Shown: in pieces, positions 1 to 8,267 of the stretch | Position numbering within the stretch: position 1 is the stretch's first letter | Layout of the letters: the number at the start of each line of letters is the position of its first letter | Source of the DNA: Plutella xylostella | Taxonomy: Eukaryota; Arthropoda; Insecta; Lepidoptera; Plutellidae | DNA length: 64,000 bases | Direction: 5' to 3' | NCBI RefSeq assembly: GCF_932276165.1 | Contig: NC_063984.1 | Coordinates: forward strand, 131,501 to 195,500 | Position numbers and translations under genes: made by a program | Notes under the pieces: generated by a model | What the model was told of the DNA's origin: nothing | Databases searched by the model: none | Seen by the model: only the letters and a program-made list of their open reading frames with translations

Positions 1-360
1 ACTTTGAGAGCTGATATCTCAAAAACCGTTCACTTTAAGAAAAATGTTTTTTAGAAAACTTTATATCATTTTAAAAGACCTTTCCATTGATACCCCACAC
101 GGGTATGTACATCGAAAAAAAAAATTTCATCCCTCAGTTACATGTATGGGGGGCCCCACCCCCAATTCTTTTTTTTACTATTTAGTGTCATATTTTTGTA
201 GCGGTTTATACAACACATATTCCCATCAAATTTCATCACTGTAGTACTTATAGTTTCCGAGTAAATCGGCTGTGACAGACGGACAGACGGACAGACGGAC
301 AGACGGACATGACGAAACTAAAAGGGTTCCGTTTTTACCATTTTGGCTACGGAACCCTAA
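1..360 (+). repeat. Interspersed repeat with GGACAGAC minisatellite and conserved tail
   Basis: The right part carries a short tandem run of GGACAGAC-type units (about 277-310), followed by a conserved-looking tail that ends in ACGGAACCCTAAAAA near 361. I know this tail from many moth and butterfly sequences as the end of a dispersed repeat. The left part begins inside the element because the window starts there. A related block in the opposite orientation is seen near 56690-56900, with the reverse-complement GTCTGTC run. No coding capacity is supported. The element class (SINE, LINE tail or DNA element) cannot be decided here. Confidence 0.6.
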
Positions 361-378
361 AAAGTAACTGAGAAGGTC

Positions 379-427
379 CTGCTACGCGCTACGCCGCCGT
401 AGCCGTAGCGGGCGTAGCGCGTAGCAG
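379..427. repeat. Perfect GC-rich hairpin in a CGTAGC-rich patch
   Basis: A 17-bp arm at 379-395 is exactly reverse-complementary to 411-427, with a 15-nt loop. The surrounding patch (378-450) is made of short CGTAGC/GCTACG words. Similar TAGC words occur in the tandem repeat at 14262-14300. This looks like a decaying minisatellite or foldback unit, not a gene. Confidence 0.6.
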
Positions 428-450
428 TGCGGCGTAGCGGGGCTCGTAGC

Positions 451-1676
451 CAAAATTATAATTACGAGAATTTAGGGCAGGATTGATATCGATTAGATAC
501 TAACAGAGTGTTTCCCAGACATCAACAAAATTGCCGTTGAATAGTTGGTTTATTCCCGTCAAACAAGTAGATGTAATGTGTGGACACGCGCCGCTGATCC
601 GCCGTGTAAGAAGCGATCCTCCGCACACACGGTACAGTCGGCTGCACGGAGCGAGCAGTACAGTCGCGCTGTAATGAGCTCGGCGGATGCGGGCGACACA
701 CTCGCGGATTAGCTCTTGTTGTTGCTCACTTCTATGCTACGGTGCGATACGTTCCTATACTATTAAGCAACAATCAATTTAGAATTAAAGGACGGTCTGT
801 ATCTACCTTCTATTATAAATAAGATTTACATATCATTTACCTATGATGTAGTATGCGGGCGCTGCGAGTAGTGCGAGGCGATCCAAGACTCGTGAACTCA
901 CCCGCGAGATAATTCCAAGGTATGCGGCGAGGGGGCGCTGATATTACATTTATCTGTGAAGCTATCAGTGGGAGAACATCTCAATACATACTTACATTAG
1001 AGTAGGTAAATTTACTTTAATAATATAGTTGACGTCTACTAAAATGTAAACAATACTAATTATACAATCGTTTGGTCTATCTATATACCCAGTACAATAG
1101 AGTCCTCAACAATTATGATGAATACTTCATACTTATACAGCGTTCACCAACAGGTACAGAGGCCAAGTAACTTGCCCGATGACTCAAAAAAAATAATACT
1201 TATCTGCTGTGATCGTTAAGAAACAAACACTATAATATAGGTACTTCTCATGTTTATTTGAGAATAAATAAAGCTGATTCCAACGCGCCGAGAGTCAGAC
1301 GTCACACGCCCGATTCATTACGGCTAGCTGAAGCAGCTACGTCTCCTGGACCTTATCTCCGGGGCATAAGATCCACGTTAGCGGGTCGGGCCCGGCCGGT
1401 GTTAATCCGGTGTGATTATTGCGGCATTAACCGGCGGCTATTACAGTTTTAGTTCTCGCTGGACACGGCCGCGCCGGAGGAAACACTTATATTTCAACTA
1501 GAAAATACATGTACATGTACAGTTGTACACTGCACACGGCATACTACTCCAACATGGACGCTGACTGCTTGATGGACATTAAAAACTTAAGGTCCGTAAA
1601 TCAGATATTCACTTCATTATTCTAATTAATGAGGCACCTGTGGTTGGAATGGAGCATCAACTCAAGTACGCACGAA

Positions 1677-1677
<1 letters not shown>
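451..1677. other. Non-coding stretch, no feature supported
   Basis: Mixed AT-rich DNA with GC-richer patches near 580-700 and 1280-1480. Short open frames here lack motifs, signal peptides or splice logic that I trust. No repeat family was recognised. Confidence 0.5.

Positions 1678-1707
<30 letters not shown>
1678..1707 (+). repeat. (CGG)10 microsatellite
   Basis: Ten uninterrupted CGG units. The tract falls in a short open frame as a poly-alanine run, but nothing else about that frame looks coding. It is followed by several overlapping CCGGAT words (about 1708-1760). It is the first of about a dozen similar tracts in the first 35 kb. Confidence 0.9.
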
Positions 1708-2317
1708 ATGGATCCGGGCAACCGGTGATCCGGATCCGGGCGCCGGATGTACCGGATCTTGTTAATATGCGTCGCGTGGAAACATTTACTGCCAGAGACA
1801 GTGGCTGGCTTCCATATCTTCGGAGTTGGGCTTCTTTAATTCTGCAGATGTAGGCACCGACATAGACTAAGCAGATTCATCTCAAAGATATGATTAGGTA
1901 CCTCTTTCCTTATTTTTGCAAATTAGCACAGATTGTATTATTATTTAAGTATCTGATGTATCTTCAGAGGGACCAATGGCTGATATAGGTACGCATCGGT
2001 CACCGCTTTGGTATGTATGGTTGTTATTCACTATCTGATAGAAAAGAAACTGTTATCGTGCATAGACTGCATAGTACAATTATTTTCACTTGAAACTGAG
2101 CTTTATACCTACCTGTGAAGCTATCATGTACACAATCTCAGACTCGGACGAATGTTACCAGTCAGTATACGGCTTTCCATAAGAGTGTCACATCTGTGTC
2201 GCTGATCAGTCAGTGGGTACACAAGATCATCGTGTCGGCATAATTGTTTAATGACAGGGGGTAGGGTAGGTGGGGGGGAGAGGTAATCTCGTCATTCCCG
2301 CGCCAGGCGCGTCGTCA
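1708..2317. other. Non-coding stretch, no feature supported
   Basis: AT-rich sequence after the CCGGAT-rich patch. I see no gene, RNA gene or recognisable repeat. Confidence 0.45.
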
Positions 2318-2340
2318 GCGGCGGCGGCGGCGGCGGCGGC
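2318..2340 (+). repeat. (GCG)n microsatellite
   Basis: About seven uninterrupted GCG/CGG units embedded in otherwise ordinary sequence. No coding context is supported. Confidence 0.85.
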
Positions 2341-2663
2341 ACGAAGCACTAACTTGACTGATAAGACGCCTTCAGCCGACGCTAATCGACGTACTTCACT
2401 AATTATGAGTGAGAACGACGCCTGCTATCTGCTGCGTCACTTGCTCTTTGTTACGGCGGCGGCAGATCGGATGCTCTGCAAGCAAAATGCTAAAAAAATA
2501 TTTACTGTAAGGTTCAAAATAAAACAAATTCATACTCTTGCACTGCTCATCACTCAATATACTCGTACTTTAATTTCTCTATTGGCCCTTGGACTATTGA
2601 CCATTCAGCTAACCATCTGAGGCAGAGACGTACTATGTTTGTTCAGTGAGGCCTGGAGGAGCC

Positions 2664-2693
2664 GGCGGGGTGCGGGGTGCGGGGCGCGGGGGA
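2664..2693 (+). repeat. Short GCGGGGT-type minisatellite
   Basis: Tandem GCGGGGT/GCGGGGC units form G runs on the plus strand that could fold as a G-quadruplex. A near-identical array occurs at about 33676-33708. The rest of 2341-3005 shows nothing else I can annotate. Confidence 0.7.
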
Positions 2694-3005
2694 GGAAGGA
2701 ACAACACTGAAGCCACAATAATTTATCTCAGTAATGACTGTAACCGGGACCGCCCCTCTCGGCTCCGTCTGAGAGAATCAAGACCAGGATTTAAAGCGAC
2801 GCTGTATTTCATTTGGCTAATTCTAAACACAGGCCGACTTACTTATTTACAAGCACAACGCTAATTTATTCAGAGCTACATAGAGCCTCCTGCAGGCTGT
2901 CTTTGTTCCGCGGCCGCGCGGCCTACATCATGTGCCCATACTTACAGGAACGGTACTGGCTGAATCCGCTATTGAGTCATATTTAGGTACTTATTAATTT
3001 AGATG

Positions 3006-3265
3006 GTAAGAAGAAAGAAAGAAAAATTCTAACACACACAGAAACAACACATACATTTACGAGAAAAGGTTAAAAAGTCATAAAAAATGAGCATGAATGT
3101 TGCTTCTCGGTGCCGAAATGGGTTCTAGTTCAGCTTGATGCTATGGCAGGTATACTAAACCACACCGTAGCGCTGGTTTTCAGCTAGAACCCTTGGGTGA
3201 AGTCACGGACTGACTTGACACAAAAACATAAAAAATAAACAAACAGAATAATAAGAAATTAACGA
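3006..3265 (-). repeat. Dispersed repeat with (TTTC)n tail, copy 1
   Basis: Read on the minus strand, this holds the phrase CTGA[AG]CTAGAACCC, then a block with AAGCAACA and TGCTCATTTT, then TGTGTTGTTTC and a short (TTTC)n run (AAAG at 3012-3028 on the plus strand). The same order of phrases is found on the plus strand at about 60975-61196. Shared order plus a simple-repeat tail points to a retroposed SINE or LINE 3' end. The upstream border is not clear. Confidence 0.55.
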
Positions 3266-3269
3266 ACAC

Positions 3270-3726
3270 CAAAAAGCCCCTCCTATATAATATTATGTTT
3301 GTACAGTAATTTCAGGACAATTAGCTTACTGGAATAAAATATGCCTAGTATAACTCAGTAGTTCAAAGATCCATTTTGTTAAAAAAATCTGTCTTGGCAT
3401 CTCAAATTTTTGTAAAGTAAGTCCAATTTCAGTGCAGAAAAATATCTTACAATAGCATGAGAACAAGGATAGATACAAACTATGGACGGTGAACCCGACC
3501 ATTAACCTTCCCCGCGGACATCGCAGACATTACTTCATTACTTCTAACGAACCAAAAACCCCACTAATAACAATTTGTTGTAAAATTGAATACATTCTGC
3601 TCGGCGGGCCACGTACCTGGCTGAACCCATTACGCGGGGACAAATTAAAGTTGGAACAAAGTTGGTTAAGCGAGAGCTTCCAAGTTGTTCCTAAATCATA
3701 TTGATACGAGTCGGCTTAGTGCACCG
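3270..3726. other. Non-coding stretch, no feature supported
   Basis: AT-rich sequence. One open frame at about 3489-3704 has no recognisable motif and is not annotated. Confidence 0.45.
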
Positions 3727-3751
3727 GGCGGCGGCGGCGGCGGCGGCGGGG
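3727..3751 (+). repeat. (CGG)n microsatellite
   Basis: About seven CGG units followed by a GC-rich spacer to about 3775. No coding context. Confidence 0.85.
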
Positions 3752-3857
3752 CGCGAGGCAGGCGCGGCGCGGGCAAGTCTCATGTATCATCAGTCGTGAT
3801 GATCAGAACTGATGCATTCATTCACAATTACAGAATATAATAGCAGATAACGTTGGC

Positions 3858-4130
3858 TATACAGGGTGTTGCAAAATTGGTATACTAAGCCGAAACCTAC
3901 ATGTGCAGCATGGTATATCTAAGCCCGAAACTGAAATCAAAATTTGGAAATTCACGAAAAAAAAAATGTATTTTCCATAGGAAAAAAGTCACGTGACCAA
4001 CAAAGTTTCTATGGAAAATGAATTTTTTTTTCGCGAATTTTCAAATTCTGATTTCAGTTTCGGGCTTAGATATACCATGCTGCACATGTAGGTTTCGGCT
4101 TACTATACCCTTTTTGCAACACCCTGTATA
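3858..4130. mobile_element. 273-bp near-perfect foldback (MITE-like), starts TATACAGGGTG
   Basis: The element begins TATACAGGGTGTTGCAAAA and ends with its reverse complement, AACACCCTGTATA. The two arms, each about 110 bp, match almost base for base. They include the phrases TAAGCCGAAACCTACATG and ATATCTAAGCCCGAAACTGA on the left and their complements on the right. The loop is a short A-rich, then CACGTGACC segment. There is no coding capacity, so mobilisation would have to be in trans. Partial copies of the same family lie at 11604-11640 and 58915-58983. It abuts an RTE insertion at 4143. Confidence 0.85.
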
Positions 4131-4348
4131 AACGATGTGATTCATCATCATCATCAGCCAATAATCATCCACTGCAGGATATAGGCCTCTCCCAAGGAGC
4201 GCCACAACACTCGGTCCTCTGCCTTCCTCATCCAGCCACTACCAGCTGACCGCCTAAGGTGGTCGGTCCAGCGGGCAGGAGGGCGTCCCACGCTGCGTTC
4301 ACCTGTTCGTGTTTGTGGTCTCCACTCGATTTTATAAACGATGTGATT
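4127..4348 (-). mobile_element. 5'-truncated RTE-type LINE 3' end with 16-bp target-site duplication
   Basis: The insert occupies 4143-4332 on the minus strand. It encodes the last part of an RTE-type ORF (the G-R-P-P-rich stretch, then the conserved E-A-Y-x-Q-Q-W end) and finishes in a GATGAT tail. It is flanked by direct copies of TATAAACGATGTGATT at 4127-4142 and 4333-4348, so its borders are exact. The left duplication includes the last bases of the 273-bp foldback, so the RTE inserted after the foldback was already in place. Only about 190 bp survive, typical of abortive target-primed reverse transcription. Confidence 0.85.
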
Positions 4349-4623
4349 AAGGAATTATATTGGATGAGCTGGTCGCTTGTGACTTCTGCCGCATTGCTGG
4401 AGATGTCTCTTCATTTTACACCAAAAATAAAATCTTGATCCAGGGATTAGAGCGGAGAGGGGCGGGACGCTATCATTTATCTCGCTAATGGTTTTAAAGC
4501 TGACATCTGCCCTTTGAGAAAATTATTATATACAAGTACCGACGTAAGCTACCGAATTTAATATCAAAACTTTTTTAGAAGTTTATATTCCAATAAAATT
4601 TGAATTACTAACGTCGTCAACTA

Positions 4624-4684
4624 AAATCATCATAAATCGTTATTATGTATTATAATTAATATATAATAACGATTATGATGATTT
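4624..4684. repeat. AT-rich imperfect palindrome
   Basis: Left arm AAATCATCATAAATCGTTAT pairs with the complementary right arm ending ATGATGATTT, with one extra A on the left. It can form a hairpin of about 22 bp. No element borders were found. The rest of 4349-5014 shows no gene. Confidence 0.6.
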
Positions 4685-5009
4685 ATTTTTAATAATAATT
4701 TTCTACCCAATGATTTATGATGAACAATAACACAACGTAGACTCGGGTATGTTATGATGACTATGACGTGCAGTACGCAAGTACGTATATAGTACCTAGT
4801 GAAACTACCAGTAGCAGCAGCGTGCTGGGCGTCTCCAGTTGAAGGCGGCAGTGGAATGACGATGTATAGAGTGTTTTGTTTTCTATAGAACGTTTGTAAA
4901 TCAATGATGTAGTTTTGTGATCATGGTTATCTATTATTATACTTATGATGTTTAGTTATGATAATTATGTACGTACAATGTTTTAATGTGCGAACAATGT
5001 AAGTTTATA

Positions 5010-5020
5010 TTTATTTTATT
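5010..5020 (-). terminator. Overlapping poly(A) signals of the 5.0-5.5 kb gene
   Basis: On the minus strand AATAAAATAAA gives two overlapping AATAAA hexamers, 5020-5015 and 5015-5010. The first overlaps the TAA stop codon (5021-5019) of the upstream gene. If used, the 3' UTR would be only tens of bases long. Confidence 0.5.
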
Positions 5021-5495
5021 AATTATCTACAGGCTTCCACACAGTGCTTCTCGGCACTTTAACCTTCCTTAGCCTGTAGAATCTTGTGGAGTTGATCTTC
5101 GTGGGCACCTTGTCCTGGTCCCTGCGCGGGGGCGCGGCGGGGGGCGGGGGGGTCGGGGGCGGCGGGATGCGCTCCTGGCAGCGGCAGTAGGCCTGCTGCA
5201 CAACATAGGAAAAGCTTTATATTACAAAAGGCATTTTTATATAGAGATTACCAGTCAAGTATGACATATTTATCAACATATTTATCCTTACCTGTGTTTT
5301 CCAGGCGGCGAGGCGCGCCCGGTCGGCCGGCCTGGTCCGGCGCGCCGCCCCGCGGTAGTAGCCGTGGCGCTGGCACAGCCGCTCGCAGCCCGCGTCCGAC
5401 ACGGCCGCCGCCAGCCCCCGCCCCCCGCCCCCGCGCACCACCACGTACTGCGCCGCCGCCGCGCCCAGCGCCAGCACCGCCAGGCACCGCCACAT
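5019..5495 (-). CDS. Small secreted basic protein with C-x3-C / C-x-C pattern (defensin-like core?), two exons
   Basis: Exon 1 is 5495-5292, ending AAACACAG before donor GTAAGG. A 96-bp intron (5291-5196) ends in TGTGCAG. Exon 2 is 5195-5019. The join is in phase 0 and gives 126 residues. The first ATG follows a short leader. Residues 1-15 form an Ala/Leu-rich signal peptide (MWRCLAVLAL start), so the product is probably secreted. The mature part is Arg-rich, with cysteines at about 37, 41, 72 and 74. The pattern is G-C-x3-C-x3-G-Y-Y-R-G, then after 22 residues A-Y-C-R-C, followed by a Pro-rich run and a basic tail. C-x3-C with C-x-C is the core of the insect defensin-type CS-alpha-beta fold, but the third disulfide is absent; this is inference. 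The acceptor is a CAGCAG tandem, so one Gln may be optional. Exon GC content far exceeds that of the flanks. The gene at 6752-7057 shares the motif. Confidence 0.6.
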
Positions 5496-5641
5496 ACCGC
5501 TGCTGCACTCTGGACACGCTGGAACCACCTGTATTACTAGATAGCTGATAGAGCAAGCCGGGACGTCGGTGTCAAAGCGTCAGGTGCTACTGTTCACACT
5601 GAAGGCAAACTTGTGATAGGGTCTAAAGGCGTGGGCGACGC

Positions 5642-5649
5642 TATTTATA
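5642..5649 (-). promoter_or_regulatory. TATA box (TATAAATA) upstream of the 5.0-5.5 kb gene
   Basis: The minus strand reads CTATAAATAG, a strong TATA match, 147 bp upstream of the ATG at 5495. An arthropod initiator-like TCAGT lies at 5602-5598, about 49 bp downstream, which is farther than the usual 30 bp, so the real start site may be nearer 5615-5620. It is supported by position and orientation only. Confidence 0.45.
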
Positions 5650-5650
5650 G

Positions 5651-5919
5651 AGTTGGTAGAGTTGTTGAATGTTTCAATGGTTATTTTAATAAAAGTTGGG
5701 GCGAAGGAAGTTGTTGTAGGATTAGTAAAATATTATGGTGGGTTAGAAACTGAGAATGACTGACAATTGGACTATTGTTAAAGATACGTTTAACATTGAA
5801 TACATTGAAGGCTGAAATAAAAATAAAATACTTTCATCTGTTAATGCGAACTGTAATTGAATTATTAGTAAAGTCGTATTTGCTAGAAGTTTCAGTAGTC
5901 GAGCTGGCTTCAGTGATGG
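5651..5919. other. Upstream region of the small secreted gene, nothing else seen
   Basis: AT-rich sequence between the TATA box and the next repeat. It probably includes promoter-proximal DNA of the minus-strand gene. No specific sites are claimed. Confidence 0.4.
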
Positions 5920-6217
5920 TAATTAATGGCCATTAGATGGGTGACCCATTTCAAGTGGTTCTTTTCTGGACGCTTCCGTGCTTCGTTAAGCCGTGGGTCC
6001 AGGTTGCTACTTCGGCAGCAGTCGTAAAGCCTAGTCAGAGGCCTTCGGGCACTGAGTACCGAGTCCGCGTTGTTCTATGCCTTCAGGCAGCTTTAAAACA
6101 TCTGACGGTCGGGTTGCCCCCCTCAAAAACGGCTATACGGCTTGCGACCTATCATGTGAGTACCTACAAGGCGGGTGACTCCCTTTCGAGTCACCTGTGA
6201 CTACCCCTTCGGGGATT
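5920..6217 (+). repeat. Dispersed lepidopteran-type repeat fragment
   Basis: Contains phrases such as GGGTGACCCATTT, GGCAGCAGTCGTAAAGCC, ACGGCTTGCGACCTATCA and ACCCCTTCGGGG that I associate with dispersed repeats in moth genomes. The phrase around CGGCT[TC]GCGACCTAT recurs at 10341-10425 and in decayed form at 39088-39140. It runs directly into the RTE fragment that follows, so the two may be one composite element. Confidence 0.5.
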
Positions 6218-6705
6218 ACCGGTGTCACAAGGCGAAAGTCTTCGAACAGTGTGTGTTGCCAATGCCAGTGATGACCTACGATGCCGAGACATGGTCTATA
6301 ACTTTAGGCCTCTTGAATAGACTCGGAGTCACTCAGCGAGCTATGGAAAGGGCTATGCTCGGCGTGTCTCTACGTAAACAGAACAGAACAGAAATGAAGA
6401 GATCCGTAGACGAACCAAAGTAAACGACTTAGCTAAGCGAGTCAATAAGCTGAAATGGCAGTGGGCTGGACACATTGCTCGAAGGACTGATGGTCGATGG
6501 AGCAGAAGATTCCTCGAGTGTAGACCACGTACCGGCAAGCGCAGCGTTGGGCGGCCCCCCGCGAGATGGACGGACGATATACTTAGTCAAGTCCGCAGGC
6601 AATCACTGGATGCGGACCGCCTCCGATCGTACAAGGTGGAAATCATTGGGAGAGGCCTATGTTCAGCAGTGGACGTCCTATGGCTGAGATGATGATGATG
6701 ATGAT
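6218..6705 (+). pseudogene. RTE-type LINE 3' fragment with frameshifts
   Basis: Successive frames encode the C-terminal part of an RTE-type reverse transcriptase ORF. They include the V-F-x-Q-C-V-L-P phrase, the A-x-E-T-W phrase, R-A-M-E-R-A-M-L-G, then K-L-K-W-Q-W-A-G-H and the final A-Y-x-Q-Q-W. They end in a (GATGAT)n tail at 6684-6705. Reading passes through at least two frames, and the RT catalytic core is missing, so it is inactive. It stops about 45 bp short of the 3' end of the minus-strand secreted gene and separates that gene from its relative at 5.0-5.5 kb. No target-site duplication was found. Confidence 0.85.
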
Positions 6706-6750
6706 GAGGAAGGAATGAATGAATAACAGGTTATAATAAGTAGATTTCAG

Positions 6751-6756
6751 TTTATT
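6751..6756 (-). terminator. AATAAA overlapping the stop codon of the 6752-7057 gene
   Basis: On the minus strand CCAATAAACTG contains the TAA stop (6754-6752) inside an AATAAA hexamer. The neighbouring relative has the same arrangement. Whether this hexamer or a downstream one is used is not known. Confidence 0.35.
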
Positions 6757-7057
6757 GGATGAGTTGTTCAGTGGAGATGCACTTGCAGTAGCTGCGCAGG
6801 CGCAGGCCCGGCAGCGGCAGGTTGACGACCGCCACGCCGCGCGGGAAGCCAGCGCGGGCGCAGCGGCGCGCGCAGCCCCGCGGCACCCGCGCCGGGGCCA
6901 CCAGCCGCGCCGGCGGGACGGCGCGCGGCGGGGACACGGCCCGCAGCTCCGGCGGGGGGCCCAGCCGCCGCCGTGCGGGCAGCCGGGCCGTCCCCGTTGG
7001 GACATGACACACTGATATCACGACGACAACCAATACTAAGTGGAGATACAACTTCAT
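6752..7057 (-). CDS. Small secreted basic protein, relative of the 5.0-5.5 kb gene (defensin-like core?)
   Basis: One uninterrupted frame of 101 residues. Residues 1-20 form a hydrophobic signal peptide with a V-L-V-V-V-V-I core. The mature part is Arg/Pro-rich and very GC-rich in DNA terms. Cysteines outside the signal are at 62, 66, 91 and 93: G-C-x3-C-x3-G-F-P-R-G, then L-R-S-Y-C-K-C near the C-terminus. This matches the partner gene position by position around the cysteines (C-x3-C-x3-G-[YF]-x-R-G ... [AS]-Y-C-[RK]-C). The C-C to C-C gap is 24 rather than 30 residues, and this copy has no intron. Both lie on the minus strand about 1.3 kb apart, which suggests an old tandem duplication. 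Other frames over the same bases are open only because of high GC. Role is unknown; an antimicrobial or signalling peptide is possible. Confidence 0.6.
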   Translation of the reverse strand: MKLYLHLVLVVVVISVCHVPTGTARLPARRRLGPPPELRAVSPPRAVPPARLVAPARVPRGCARRCARAGFPRGVAVVNLPLPGLRLRSYCKCISTEQLIQ

Positions 7058-7148
7058 GCTGGATGTATGTATTCTGCAGAGAACCTCGCGTATTGCTGCT
7101 TAAAAGAAAACTTGGAAGGTTGTGTGGAAATTTCCGGAAAAGGAACAG

Positions 7149-7155
7149 TTTTATA
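7149..7155 (-). promoter_or_regulatory. TATA box (TATAAAA) upstream of the 6752-7057 gene
   Basis: The minus strand reads AAGTATAAAACTG 92-98 bp upstream of the ATG at 7057. Spacing leaves room for a start site about 30 bp downstream and a short 5' UTR. It supports the reading that this frame is a real gene. Confidence 0.45.
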
Positions 7156-7373
7156 CTTATTCTAGTTTGTTTACAAATGTAGGAATTATATCGTTTGTGA
7201 AGTTAACATTATGTTTCTTAAATGCTGTAATCCCTTTGTTACTTTGAATAGCTTTTATTTATCATAACTACCTATAATAATTTGTAACAATTAAATTACT
7301 TACATAACAATGAATGCTTGCTTCAATAGATGTAAATATCGGCCTCGCAGCCAGTCTCATCTTTTATGATTAG

Positions 7374-7590
7374 GTACGGTGGCCTGCGCCTAAAAGTATA
7401 CAGGCGGAGTTTTTAAAATAGCGATCCCTGATGATGAAGGGACCAGCTACATCTGTTATAAATCCGGGGACGTGTTGTGTGTGATGTGTGTAGCAGTGGT
7501 GTTTATGTGGATGTGCTTGAGCAGCATGTGAGCTTGAGATCGCTATTTTAAAAACTCCGCCTGTATACTTTTAGGCGCAGGCCACCGTAC
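7374..7590. mobile_element. 217-bp MITE with 53-bp perfect terminal inverted repeats
   Basis: The arms at 7374-7426 and 7538-7590 are exact reverse complements, starting GTACGGTGGCCTGCGCC and reaching inward to TAGCGATC. The middle (7427-7537) is unrelated GT-rich sequence with no coding capacity. The outermost GTAC may be a 4-bp target-site duplication or the arm end. Perfect arms suggest recent insertion or recent homogenisation. The superfamily is not recognised. Confidence 0.85.
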
Positions 7591-8080
7591 ATCTCTTACT
7601 TACTCTCACGGCCGATACCGGACGGGAAGTTTATATTTTATTTTATACGACAAAAAAGTCATTTAAGTTTGTGAGTAACTATCAATGCTTTATTTGGATA
7701 TGCCTACAGTGGACCGCGCCGCACCGCAGCGGGCTGCGCCGGCCGGACTCAGTGTAATAACGCCGACAGAATGTTCGCACCGAAATCTTGTTTTAAAGTG
7801 AAACAAAGCGCTCGCTGTAACGACTATTATATTTTTATCTCAGAATTTCATACAAAGGACACGCCGAGTTTAACGCGAGAGTTTTGTCTCAAAAAACGTG
7901 TGTGAAGTGGCGAGGGGGTTATTCTTTTTATAAAAATGGCGGAGGAACCGCGGACGTTATAAATGGCTGGTAATTAGTGCCCCGCGACGCAGGCCGGCGC
8001 CACACGGTGTAATGTATCTACTTGCATACTTCAGGCAGAAGAAAATTATTGTATTTTTTTTTTTTGAAGCAACACATTAA
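7591..8080. other. Non-coding stretch, no feature supported
   Basis: Mixed composition with a GC-rich patch at about 7710-7745. No gene, RNA gene or known repeat was recognised. Confidence 0.45.
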
Positions 8081-8267
8081 TACACTCACGAGCAATGAAA
8101 AATTTCCATTAAAAAAATGTAGAAATCAAATTACCCAGGTTTTTTCAAACATTTCATTTAGAATATTAACAAAATATTTAGGTTTTTAGTTATTGCAGAC
8201 GGTGTCTTTTCCTTTAAGGTAATTTGGTGTTATTGTCACTGGAAGTTTTTCATTGGACGTGAGTGTA
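8081..8267. mobile_element. 187-bp MITE with about 26-bp inverted ends, TA-flanked
   Basis: The left end TACACTCACGAGCAATGAAA pairs, with a few mismatches, with the right end TTTCATTGGACGTGAGTGTA. The outer TA on both sides fits a TA target duplication, as in Tc1/mariner-type elements. There is no coding capacity. A related end (TACACTCCCGGGCAATGAAT) lies at 42901-42920. Confidence 0.75.

Noticed and set aside
5248..5556. Alternative long open frames over the GC-rich exon, both strands
   Set aside because: They are Ala/Gly/Arg/Pro-rich by composition only and lack the signal peptide and splice logic of the chosen frame.
6643..7015. Four other open frames overlapping the 6752-7057 gene
   Set aside because: Very high GC leaves few stop codons in any frame. 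Only the chosen frame has a hydrophobic signal peptide, the paired cysteines shared with its neighbour, and a TATA box at a sensible distance.
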